DNA of 64,000 bases, taken from the NCBI GenBank assembly GCA_947475245.1, contig CANJLW010000001.1, positions 286,025-350,024 of the forward strand, in the 5' to 3' direction. A program made the position numbers and the translations under genes. The DNA comes from Acetobacteraceae bacterium. GTDB lineage: Bacteria > Pseudomonadota > Alphaproteobacteria > Acetobacterales > Acetobacteraceae. Numbering within the stretch: the first letter of the stretch is position 1; each line of letters starts with the position of its first letter. Shown here piece by piece: positions 35,176-43,357 of this stretch. Under the pieces are notes generated by a model, which did not search any database, was not told the origin of the DNA, and was given only the letters and a program-made list of their open reading frames with translations.

Positions 35176-35234
35176 GGGGCCATATAGCAGGTGGCGGGGG
35201 ACGTCGTCACGCGCCGTCGTCCCCCGCGATGACG

Positions 35235-36443
35235 TTACGACACCGATAGTTGCTGATGCGCCGGGACATCCAGCTTGAACAGGCGCGCGGCGTTCAGGCC
35301 GAGGACCTTGGCGCGTTGGGCATCGCCGATGCCGGGCATCGTGCGTTCGATGGCTTCGGCGGAATGCGGCCAGGTGCCTTCGTGGTGCGGGTAGTCGTTC
35401 GCCCACATGAAGCTGTTTTCCAGCCCGCATTGTTCCATCAGCGCGAGGCCGGTGGGGTCTTCCTGGAAGCTCGCGAAGCCGTGCGCCTTGTAATAGTCGG
35501 ACGGCAGGCCTTGCAGCTTCGGGCGCACCCACATGTGATGCTTGCGATAGGCTTCGTCCATGGCGTCGAGCAGCCAGGGGACCCAGCCGATGCCGGCCTC
35601 GATGGTGGCGAATTTGATGCCCTTGAAGCGTTCCAGCACGCCGGAGGCGCAGAGATTGGCGACCGGTTCGATGGTTGGCGACAACGAATGGGTGACATAG
35701 TTGATGACGGCCCCGCCATTCCCGCGGGAGGCGCGGGGATCGCGTCCGGTGGAGACGTGGAAGGTGATCGGCAGGCCGGTTTCCTGAATCAGCGCCCACA
35801 TCGGGTCGAAATGCGGCAGGTTATAGTTGACGTGATCGACGTCGTGCGCGCCCCAGATCGGCTTGCACGGCAGGGTCAGGGCGCGGAACCCGACCTTGGC
35901 GACACGCTCGATTTCCGCCATCGCGCCGGGCAGGTCGCCGGTGGAGATTGCTGCGACCGGCAGCATGGAGTCGGGGTGGGGGCCGAACTGCTCCCACGAC
36001 CATTCGTTCCAGACCTTGCATTGCGCGTTGGAGAAGACCGGATCGGGCGTGGCCCACATGGCCAGTCCCTTGTTCGGGAAGATGATTTCCACATCGACGC
36101 CGTCGCCGCGGTTATCGCGGATGCGATCGGCCACGACGGCGCCGGACTGGGCGCGCAGCCAGTCTTCGCCCTCGAAGCTCATGACCCGGACGCGGTCGGG
36201 GCGATAGCCTTCGGTGTAGCGCCACTGCACGCCTTTTTCGTCGGTGATGATGCGCGGGGCGCGTTCGCGGTATTCGACCGGCAGGCGCGTGACCCAGAGA
36301 TCGGCGGGTTCGTTGGCGTGGCTGTCGGTGGAGACCATGAAGTATTTCTTGGGGTCGCCGACGCGGGCGGTGCGGCTCCATCCGAGATGGCCGGGGGTTT
36401 CGAGGCGCCAGAGATTGGGTTCGTTGATGGTTGCCTGGGACAT
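35235..36443 (-). CDS. amidohydrolase family protein (amidohydrolase 2 / decarboxylase-like)
   Basis: A 402-residue TIM-barrel metal hydrolase. STDSHANEPADLW near residue 38 stands in place of the usual DxHxH strand, LPITFHVSTGRDP holds a central histidine, and MWANDYPHHEGTWP is the typical C-terminal metal-aspartate block. Members hydrolyse or decarboxylate small cyclic acids. It stands alone, so the substrate is unknown. The ATG at 36443 starts MSQATINEPNLW. Confidence 0.88.
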   Translation of the reverse strand: MSQATINEPNLWRLETPGHLGWSRTARVGDPKKYFMVSTDSHANEPADLWVTRLPVEYRERAPRIITDEKGVQWRYTEGYRPDRVRVMSFEGEDWLRAQSGAVVADRIRDNRGDGVDVEIIFPNKGLAMWATPDPVFSNAQCKVWNEWSWEQFGPHPDSMLPVAAISTGDLPGAMAEIERVAKVGFRALTLPCKPIWGAHDVDHVNYNLPHFDPMWALIQETGLPITFHVSTGRDPRASRGNGGAVINYVTHSLSPTIEPVANLCASGVLERFKGIKFATIEAGIGWVPWLLDAMDEAYRKHHMWVRPKLQGLPSDYYKAHGFASFQEDPTGLALMEQCGLENSFMWANDYPHHEGTWPHSAEAIERTMPGIGDAQRAKVLGLNAARLFKLDVPAHQQLSVS

Positions 36444-36575
36444 TGGATCCTCCGTCGGTTCTTATACTGGCGGGTAGGCTAGCGCCGTTCGGGCTTTGGG
36501 GGGAAGGGTTGATTGCGGCTTCGGGCGCGTACGTCTTGCGGACCCTGGGAAAATTCATCTTGTTGAGGAGGGCGC

Positions 36576-36806
36576 ATGAGCAAGAAATCAGACCATATCG
36601 TCAGCTTCACAGCGGATGAGCTACAGGCAAAGCGCGCGCGTGGGGAAACCGCGAGCGACTGGAACAAAGCCGCGCAACGTCCCTTGCCCGATGGCGGCGA
36701 TCCCGATGACGCGATGGAGGCGATCGATTGGGCGACCACGGTGCTACCCATCCGCCGTCCCGATGCTATGCAGGCATCACCTCGGGCGGCATCACGAATG
36801 GATTGA
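36576..36806 (+). CDS. Truncated BrnA-like antitoxin N-terminal part
   Basis: A 76-residue protein with a strong GAGGAGG site before the ATG. The N-terminus SDHIVSFTADELQAKRARGET..SDW and the later IDWATTVLP resemble the N-terminal part of BrnA-type antitoxins, but the DNA-binding C-terminal part is missing. The last 14 codons (MQASPRAASRMD) overlap the end of higA on the other strand by 41 bp. No BrnT partner is adjacent. It is probably an antitoxin gene cut by arrival of higBA. Confidence 0.6.
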   Translation: MSKKSDHIVSFTADELQAKRARGETASDWNKAAQRPLPDGGDPDDAMEAIDWATTVLPIRRPDAMQASPRAASRMD

Positions 36807-37074
36807 CGTGAATCGCCTCCGCCCGCTGTTCGGCTTGCCACGCATCATATTGCAGCTGGAGATCAAGCCAGAGCCGAATATCGGTATTCGGAAAAGCCTT
36901 GGCGAGCCGAATTGCCATATCCCGCGACACATTCGTGTGCCCGTTGATCAATTCCGACAGCGCTTTGCGCGTGACGCCCAGACCCGCCGCCGCCGCCGTG
37001 ATCGTGAGGCCGAGCGGATCGAGATACATGTCGTGAAGAATTTCGCCGGGATGCGGGGGGTTATGCATCTTCAT
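36766..37074 (-). CDS. higA: HigA-family antitoxin (XRE helix-turn-helix)
   Basis: A 102-residue antitoxin. The start MKMHNPPHPGEILHDMYLDP, then LTITAAAAGLGVTRKALSELINGH and MAIRLAKAFPNTDIRLWLDLQ, are the standard HigA/VapI pattern. It neutralises HigB and probably represses the operon. It follows higB after 20 bp, the typical toxin-first order. Confidence 0.95.
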   Translation of the reverse strand: MKMHNPPHPGEILHDMYLDPLGLTITAAAAGLGVTRKALSELINGHTNVSRDMAIRLAKAFPNTDIRLWLDLQLQYDAWQAEQRAEAIHVNPFVMPPEVMPA

Positions 37075-37094
37075 CGCTGCCTGCCTTTCCTCTG

Positions 37095-37373
37095 CTAGTG
37101 GTAATCGATCAGATCGACATTCGTCGCGTTCTGACCGTCAAATTCAAAAATGATCCGCCAATTGCCCGACACAGAGACCGCATATTGCCCTTTGCGGTCA
37201 CCCGTCAGGGCATGGAAACGCAATCCAGGCGCGTTCATCATCGGCGGTTCGCGGGCAACATTGAGCAGGCCCAAAATCAAATGAATCCGTCGCACGTGTT
37301 GGGCCGATACACCGCTTGGGTTGCCCGTCGTGAACAGTCGTTCAAGACCTTTGTGCCGGAACCGGAGTATCAT
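37095..37373 (-). CDS. higB: HigB-family toxin (RelE/ParE superfamily)
   Basis: A 92-residue ribosome-dependent mRNA interferase. HigB features are FRHKGLERLFTTG near the start, HVRRIHLILGLLNVA and the GQYAVSVSGNWRIIFEF core, with a C-terminal VDLIDYH. The ATG at 37373 lies 7 bp from a palindromic operator candidate. Confidence 0.95.
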   Translation of the reverse strand: MILRFRHKGLERLFTTGNPSGVSAQHVRRIHLILGLLNVAREPPMMNAPGLRFHALTGDRKGQYAVSVSGNWRIIFEFDGQNATNVDLIDYH

Positions 37374-37380
37374 AAGCTAC

Positions 37381-37399
37381 CGTAACCCATGGGGTTACG
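37381..37399. promoter_or_regulatory. Candidate HigA operator
   Basis: CGTAACCCATGGGGTTACG has perfect 8-bp arms around a 3-bp centre and lies immediately upstream of higB. HigA dimers bind such palindromes to autoregulate higBA. Binding is inferred from position and symmetry. Confidence 0.65.
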
Positions 37400-37625
37400 T
37401 ACGTCAATTTTTATAGGACACCGGCAACCAAGAGGGCCAGGTCAGTCGGGAAAGTATTGGCTTCATGCCCCTCCGACGCCGTCAGTCTCGGACTGAGTTC
37501 GACACGAACACGCCGTCCCCTCCGCACGATGCCAGCCGCTCCGCCAATCACGATATGCCGCAACCAGCTTGCGTTCCCCGGAGCGGGTGCTATCCCAATC
37601 TCAAACATCCAAGAGGAAATCGACA

Positions 37626-38429
37626 ATGTCCGAGGACGTATCGCTGTTCGGCCTGACCGGCAAAAAGGTGCTTATCATCGGCGGCGGGCAGGGCATGGGC
37701 GAAGCCAGCGCCAAATTCCTGTCGCGCGCCGGCTGTGACGTGGCGCTGGTCGACCTGGTCGCCGAACGGGCGGAAACCGTGGCCGCGATGGTGACCGCGA
37801 ATGGCCGTCAGGCGCATGTCATCGTCGGCGACGTGCTCGACGACGCGCAAATCCCCCGTATCGTCGCCGAAGCCGAACAGAAGCTCGGCGGCATCGACCT
37901 GATGGTCTCGATCGTCGGCGCGGCGGCGTGGGGATCGCTGATGGACACCACGGCGGCGGTGTGGGACCAGCAGATGGGGCTGAATCTGCGCTATTTCTTC
38001 CTGGTCGCGCAGGCAACCGCGGCGTCGATGATGCAGCGCGGGAAGGGCGGGGCAATCGTCGGGATCGCCTCGGTCGATGGGCAGCGGGCCAGCCCGATGC
38101 GCGGCGCCTACGGCGCGGCAAAGGCCGGGTTGATCAGTCTGGTGCAGACCATGGCGGTCGAATGGGCGCCGAACCAGATTCGCGTGAACGCCATCGCGCC
38201 GGGGCATATCGTCACGCCGCGCCTGTACGACACGCCGCAACGGGTCGAAGCCTACGGCAAGAGCCTGATCCCCCTGCGCAAGCGCGGCACGCCCGACGAC
38301 ATCGGCAAGGCGGCCTTGTTCCTGCTGTCCGACCTCGCCGCCTATGTGAACGGCACGACACTGGATGTCGACGGCGGGTTGCTGGCGGCGAATCTGTTCC
38401 CGCGCGGCCTACCGGGGAACAACGGCTGA
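37626..38429 (+). CDS. SDR-family oxidoreductase
   Basis: A 267-residue short-chain dehydrogenase from the ATG at 37626 (MSEDVSLFGLTGKKV). The cofactor motif is GGGQGMG, and the catalytic YxxxK appears as GAYGAAKAGL, preceded by the serine in GIASVDGQ. NAIAPGHIVTPRLYD and a C-terminal NGTTLDVDGGLLAAN complete the classical type. Substrate unknown. It overlaps the convergent RND permease gene by 21 bp at the 3' ends. Confidence 0.93.
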   Translation: MSEDVSLFGLTGKKVLIIGGGQGMGEASAKFLSRAGCDVALVDLVAERAETVAAMVTANGRQAHVIVGDVLDDAQIPRIVAEAEQKLGGIDLMVSIVGAAAWGSLMDTTAAVWDQQMGLNLRYFFLVAQATAASMMQRGKGGAIVGIASVDGQRASPMRGAYGAAKAGLISLVQTMAVEWAPNQIRVNAIAPGHIVTPRLYDTPQRVEAYGKSLIPLRKRGTPDDIGKAALFLLSDLAAYVNGTTLDVDGGLLAANLFPRGLPGNNG

Positions 38430-41400
38430 CGGCTTGCGCGCGAAGCCGCGCGCGATGACGTAAAAGACCGGGGTGAACAGCAGGCCGAATGCCGTCACCC
38501 CGATCATCCCCGCGAACACGGCGGTGCCGAGGGACTGACGCATCTCCGCCCCCGCGCCGGTCGCGACCACCAGCGGCAGGACGCCCAGGATGAAGGCAAA
38601 CGACGTCATCAGGATCGGGCGCAGCCTGGTCTTCGCGGCGGCGACGGCGGCGTCGAAACGGGACATGCCCTCTTCCTCGGCCTGTTTGGCGAATTCCACG
38701 ATCAGGATTGCGTTTTTCGCGGCAAGGCCGATCAGCACCACCAGCCCGATTTCGACCAGGATGTTGCGGTCGAAGGCGCGGATGTTCACGCCGATCATCG
38801 CCGCCAGGATGCACATCGGCACGATCATGATGACGGCGAGCGGCAGCAGCCAGCTTTCGTACATCGCCGCCAGCAGCAGGAAGACGAAGACGACCGCCAG
38901 ACCGAACGCCAGGATCGCGGTGTTGCCCGCCAGCTTTTCCTGCAAGGCGATTTCCGTCCATTCAAACCCGAAGCCGGGCGGCAGGCGTTCGGCGGCCAGT
39001 TTCTCGACCGCGGCGATGCCCTGGCCGCTGGAAAAGCCGGGTTTCAGGGCGAACTGCACTTCCGCCGCCGGATACAGGTTGTAGCGCGCGACACGGAACG
39101 CGCCGGTCGTGTCGCGGAAGGTGGCGACGGAGCCGATCGGGACCATATCGCCGGAGGTATTGCCGGTTTTCAGATTGGCGACATCGCGCGCGGTCAGCCG
39201 GAACGGATCGTCGGCCTGCGCCGTTACGCGATAGGTACGGCCGAGCAGGTTGAAGTCGTTGATATAGGCTGAGCCCATGTAGACGGAGAGTGCCTGGAAC
39301 ACGTTGCCGATGGGAACGCCCAGAAGCTGTGCCTTGGTGCGGTCGATGTCGGCATAAAGCTGCGGCGTGCGCGTATTGAACAGCGTGAAGGCCTGCGCGA
39401 TGCCGGGGTTCTGCATGGACGATCCGGCCAGCATCCAGGTCGCGCCTTCCAGGGCCGGCAGACCGCGCCCGCCGCGGTCCTGCACATAGCCTTTAAGCCC
39501 GCCGCCGGTGCCGATACCGGGGACGGACGGCGGTTCGAGCACGAAGGTGAAGCTGTCGGTCAGCGGGCCGAGGGAACGGTAGAGGTCGCCGACGATGCGC
39601 TGCGCGGTGAGGCCGGATTTCACCCGCTCCTCCGCCGGGGCCAGGGCGACGAAGATAACGCCGGTATTGGGGGCGTTGGTGAAGGTCGCGCCGTCGAAGC
39701 CGGCGAAGGAGACCGCGTGCTTCACGCCGGGGCGAGCGACGATGATGCCGGCGGCCTCACGGATCACGGCATCGGTGCGTGTCAGGGAGGCGCCGGGCGG
39801 CAATTGGAACGCGGCGATCAGGTAGCCGCGATCCAGCTGTGGGATCAGTCCGGTCGGGGTTTGCGCCAGACGGTCGTAGGTGACGTAGATCAGCCCGGCA
39901 TAGACCAGCATGACGATGGCGCCGAGACGCACCAGCCGGCGGGTCAGCCCGCCGTAGCCCAACGACAGGCGGTCGAACACCCAGTTGAACCCGGTGAAGA
40001 ACAGCCGCATCGGCGCGCCGAGTACGGCCATAACGCCGGTCGGCTTGTCGTGGCTATGCGGGCGCAGCAGCAACGCCGCCAGCGCGGGCGACAGCGTCAG
40101 CGACACAAGGGCGGAAATCGCGGTCGCCCCCGCGATCACGATGGCGAACTGCTTGTAGAAGGAGCCCTGCAGGCCATCGATAAACGTCGTCGGCAGGAAG
40201 ACCGCGCACAGCACCAGCGCGATGGCGATCAGCGCGCCGCCGACCTCGTCCATCGTTTTATAGGCCGCGTCGCGCGGCGTCAGGCCCTCGGCGAGGTAGC
40301 GTTCGACATTTTCCACCACCACGATGGCATCGTCGACGACGATGCCGATGGCCAGCACAAGGCCGAACAGCGACAGGGTGTTAAAGCTCAGCCCCACCGC
40401 GCCCATGATCAGGAAGCACCCGACCAGCGAGACGGGAATGGCCACCACGGGGATGATCGCCGCGCGCCAGGATTGCAGGAAGACGACGACGACCAGCACA
40501 ACCAGCGCCACGGCCTCGAGCAAGGTATGGATGACCTCGTTCACGGACTGTCCGACGAATTCGGTGGGATTGTAGACGATCGCGTAATCCAGGCCTTTCG
40601 GGAAGGATTTCTTCGCCTGCTCCATCACCTGCTTGACGGCGTCGGACGTTGCCAGCGCGTTCGATCCCGGGCGCTGGAACATGACGATGGCGGTTGCGGT
40701 GTCGCGGTCGAGATAGGCGTTGATGGTATAGTCCTGAGAGCCAAGCTCCACGCGGGCGACGTCGCGGATGTGGACGAGGCCGCCAATGTCTTCGCTGCGG
40801 ATGACGATGTCGCCGAATTGCGCGGGATCGGTCAGTCGGCCCTGGGTCTGCACGGCGATCTGGAAGCCGCCGGGGGACACGGCCGGGGGTTGGTTGATCG
40901 CGCCGGCGGCGACCTGAAGATTATTGGCCTGCAATGCCGCGACGACGTCGCCCGCGGTCAGGCTTCGTGCCGCGAGTTTCGCCGGGTCCAGCCAGATGCG
41001 CATGGCGTAGTCGCGCGCGCCGAACACCTGCGCGTCGCCCACGCCGTCGACGCGGGTCAGCACGTCCTTGATATAGAGCGTGGCGTAGTTGGAGATGTAT
41101 TGCTGGTCGCGGCTGCCATCCGGCGAGATCAGATGGATGACCATCATCAGGTCCGGAGAGGCTTTCTTGACGGTGACGCCGAGACGCGAGACCTCCGCCG
41201 GCAGGCGCGGCTGGGCGACGGCGACGCGGTTCTGCACCAGCACCTGGGCGGTATCGATGTTGGTGCCCGGCTTGAACACGACGTTGACGGACAGCCGCCC
41301 GTCCCCCGTCGCCTGGGAGACGATGTAGAGCATGTTATCGACGCCGTTGACCTCTTGCTCGATCGGCGTCGCGACGGTTTGAGAGATCGTTTCGGCGGAT

Positions 41401-41561
41401 GCGCCGGGATAAGTAGCGGTGATGTTGATGGTGGGGGGCGCGATCTCGGGGTATTCCGCGATGGGCAGCGTGCGCTGCACGAAGGCGCCGGCGATGGTCA
41501 GCAGCAGCGACAGGACCGTCGCGAAGATCGGTCGGTCGATGAAGAAATGCGTCAGGCGCAC
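38409..41561 (-). CDS. RND multidrug efflux permease (AcrB/MexB, HAE1 family)
   Basis: An inner-membrane proton-driven exporter. I chose the GTG at 41561, 4 nt after the stop of the adaptor gene and preceded by GAGG, giving 1050 residues starting VRLTHFFIDRPIFATVLS, the normal length. The frame continues upstream to 41591 inside the adaptor gene, which is less likely. TM4 carries the paired aspartates in GIVVDDAIVVVENVER, and a YPEIAPPTINI segment and a GFEWTEIALQEK porter segment are present. No outer-membrane TolC gene or regulator is adjacent. Confidence 0.95.
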   Translation of the reverse strand: MRLTHFFIDRPIFATVLSLLLTIAGAFVQRTLPIAEYPEIAPPTINITATYPGASAETISQTVATPIEQEVNGVDNMLYIVSQATGDGRLSVNVVFKPGTNIDTAQVLVQNRVAVAQPRLPAEVSRLGVTVKKASPDLMMVIHLISPDGSRDQQYISNYATLYIKDVLTRVDGVGDAQVFGARDYAMRIWLDPAKLAARSLTAGDVVAALQANNLQVAAGAINQPPAVSPGGFQIAVQTQGRLTDPAQFGDIVIRSEDIGGLVHIRDVARVELGSQDYTINAYLDRDTATAIVMFQRPGSNALATSDAVKQVMEQAKKSFPKGLDYAIVYNPTEFVGQSVNEVIHTLLEAVALVVLVVVVFLQSWRAAIIPVVAIPVSLVGCFLIMGAVGLSFNTLSLFGLVLAIGIVVDDAIVVVENVERYLAEGLTPRDAAYKTMDEVGGALIAIALVLCAVFLPTTFIDGLQGSFYKQFAIVIAGATAISALVSLTLSPALAALLLRPHSHDKPTGVMAVLGAPMRLFFTGFNWVFDRLSLGYGGLTRRLVRLGAIVMLVYAGLIYVTYDRLAQTPTGLIPQLDRGYLIAAFQLPPGASLTRTDAVIREAAGIIVARPGVKHAVSFAGFDGATFTNAPNTGVIFVALAPAEERVKSGLTAQRIVGDLYRSLGPLTDSFTFVLEPPSVPGIGTGGGLKGYVQDRGGRGLPALEGATWMLAGSSMQNPGIAQAFTLFNTRTPQLYADIDRTKAQLLGVPIGNVFQALSVYMGSAYINDFNLLGRTYRVTAQADDPFRLTARDVANLKTGNTSGDMVPIGSVATFRDTTGAFRVARYNLYPAAEVQFALKPGFSSGQGIAAVEKLAAERLPPGFGFEWTEIALQEKLAGNTAILAFGLAVVFVFLLLAAMYESWLLPLAVIMIVPMCILAAMIGVNIRAFDRNILVEIGLVVLIGLAAKNAILIVEFAKQAEEEGMSRFDAAVAAAKTRLRPILMTSFAFILGVLPLVVATGAGAEMRQSLGTAVFAGMIGVTAFGLLFTPVFYVIARGFARKPSAVVPR

Positions 41562-41565
41562 GGGA

Positions 41566-42720
41566 CTACCTCGCCCCCGGCTTGATCTCACCGGGGATGG
41601 GATCGACGGGCACGCCGGGGCGGACGAAGGGATTGGCGAGGCCGGAGATCACGACGCGGTCGGTGGGCGTCAGACCGCTGGTGATCACGCGCAGCCCATC
41701 GGCGATGGGGCCGAGCGCGACGGGCTTGGGGACGATTTTATTTTCGGGGCCGATGGTCATGACGATCTTGTTGGCCTGATCGGACACGATGGCCTGGTCC
41801 GGGATCAGCAGCGCGTCGAGATTGCCGCCGAACACGCGGGCACGTCCGAAGGTGCCGGGCGCGAGGAACTGGTCCTTGTTCTCGAAGATCGCGCGTCCGC
41901 GGATGGTGCCGGAGCGCGCGCTGAGGCGATTGTCGACGAAGTTCATGGTGCCGCGATGCGGCCAGTCCTTCTCGTCGGACAGATTGACCTGCACCGGGGT
42001 CGGCGCATCGCGAGAGGAGGTTCGGTCGCCGCTCATGGCCATGCGGGCATAGCGCAGGTAATCGGCCTCCGACGCCTCGAAGACAAAATGGATGGGGTCC
42101 AGGCGGACGATCGTGGTCAGCAGCGTTGTCGTCGAGCCTTGGCCGCCGGCGATCAGATTGCCGACATCGACCTTGCGGTCGGAAATGCGTCCGCCGATCG
42201 GCGCCCGCACCTGGGTCCACTCCAAATTCAATTCGGCGTTTCGAAACGCGGCGTCCGCGAGGTTCGCGTTCGCCACCGCCGTATCCAAATTTGCCCGTCG
42301 TTGGTCGAGTTCCTTGACCGGGACGGTGCGTGAGGCGACCAGGGCTTCACCGCGTTCGAAATCGCCGAGGGCGAAGACGACCTGCGCCTTGGCCTTGGCG
42401 ACGTCCGCCTTGGCGGAGTCCTGGGCGATTTGATAGGGGCGCGGGTCGATCGTGAACAGCACGTCGCCCTTTTGGACCATTTGTCCGTCATTAAAGTGAA
42501 TCTTGTCGATATAGCCGGAGACGCGTGGGCGGATTTCGACCTGTTCCACCGGTTCGAAGCGACCGGTGTATTCGTCCCAGCGGGCGATTTGTTTGGCGAG
42601 CGGGGCGGAGACGACGACTTTTGGCGGCGGCGGCGCGGTTTGTGCGGCGGCGGACAGGGCAAGAAGCGGGGTGACCGACAGGAAGGCGGCGAACGCGAGG
42701 AGTCTCATGCGGTGTTCCAT
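41566..42720 (-). CDS. RND efflux periplasmic adaptor (AcrA/MexA type)
   Basis: A 384-residue membrane-fusion protein with a signal segment (residues 1-26, cleavage after AAAQ; an alternative start lies 4 codons in). The lipoyl halves are EIRPRVSGYIDKIHFNDGQ and TQVRAPIGGRISD, separated by the alpha-hairpin, and the C-terminal beta-barrel includes IPDQAIVSDQ. The permease gene follows after 4 nt, so they form one operon. The segment 42721-43357 upstream holds possible regulatory repeats. Confidence 0.94.
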   Translation of the reverse strand: MEHRMRLLAFAAFLSVTPLLALSAAAQTAPPPPKVVVSAPLAKQIARWDEYTGRFEPVEQVEIRPRVSGYIDKIHFNDGQMVQKGDVLFTIDPRPYQIAQDSAKADVAKAKAQVVFALGDFERGEALVASRTVPVKELDQRRANLDTAVANANLADAAFRNAELNLEWTQVRAPIGGRISDRKVDVGNLIAGGQGSTTTLLTTIVRLDPIHFVFEASEADYLRYARMAMSGDRTSSRDAPTPVQVNLSDEKDWPHRGTMNFVDNRLSARSGTIRGRAIFENKDQFLAPGTFGRARVFGGNLDALLIPDQAIVSDQANKIVMTIGPENKIVPKPVALGPIADGLRVITSGLTPTDRVVISGLANPFVRPGVPVDPIPGEIKPGAR

Positions 42721-43357
42721 TGCGTGCGGAGGCGGCGGTGCCGGCCGAACCGTTCGTGATCATATGGTGAGTTTCTCGCGGCTGCCTAGCCCGCAATATT
42801 CCTGTCATGGACGGCACTTCGGACGGAGGATTGCGGTCGAGACGGGGGATCGGCGGGGCGAATCTGTCGACGCGGCTGTGCCGGCGGGTCGATACCTGCA
42901 ACCGACCCGTGCAGGTTCGATGGAAGGCCCGGAGCACGGGGCTGGTCGTGACAAGGCGGAATTGGCATGAAATGACGGGACGAGGAATCGTCATAAAATC
43001 GTTAAATGCCGATACTGTATCGTCACGCGCCGATCAGTGACTCATGACTTGTTCGTTGGGGGCGTGGTTGGCCGCGGGCAATAGCGCGGCGTTAATTTTT
43101 GCGACTCGCGAGATGTAATAATACAATAAGACAACGAAAATAGGAAAGTTGTCGGTGTTTCGGCGTGAGGTCACCTTCGCTCCTTCGTGCCCGTCGGGGC
43201 GGTGCGGAAATATCAAAATTCGTGTGTTGATCCAAAAATAATTTCAAACGGATCGTATGTTGACAAAATCCTGTCATTTCCACAGTTTTTTGGTGACAGC
43301 CCTGGCCCGATCAGCACAGACCAGCGGCTCGGCCGCCGAGATTTTGGAGATTTTGTA
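42721..43357. other. Gene-free divergent intergenic region with palindromes
   Basis: No gene is supported in these 637 bp between the efflux adaptor (leftward) and the Hint-domain protein (rightward). Two stems overlap: CGGGTCG/CGACCCG (42885-42891 with 42903-42909) and ACCTGC/GCAGGT (42894-42899 with 42911-42916). They cannot pair fully at the same time. A perfect palindrome CGATACTGTATCG lies at 43010-43022. From about 43080 the DNA is A/T-rich, which fits promoters for the rightward gene. Confidence 0.55.

Noticed and set aside
39717-41585. 622-codon plus-strand frame opposite the RND permease
   Set aside because: Antisense shadow of a well-supported RND gene; His/Gly/Asp-rich composition is typical of the complement of a high-GC gene.
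42885-42916. H-type pseudoknot riboswitch
   Set aside because: The stems interleave in pseudoknot order, but the loop crossing the 7-bp stem is one base, too short, so the two stems are alternatives.
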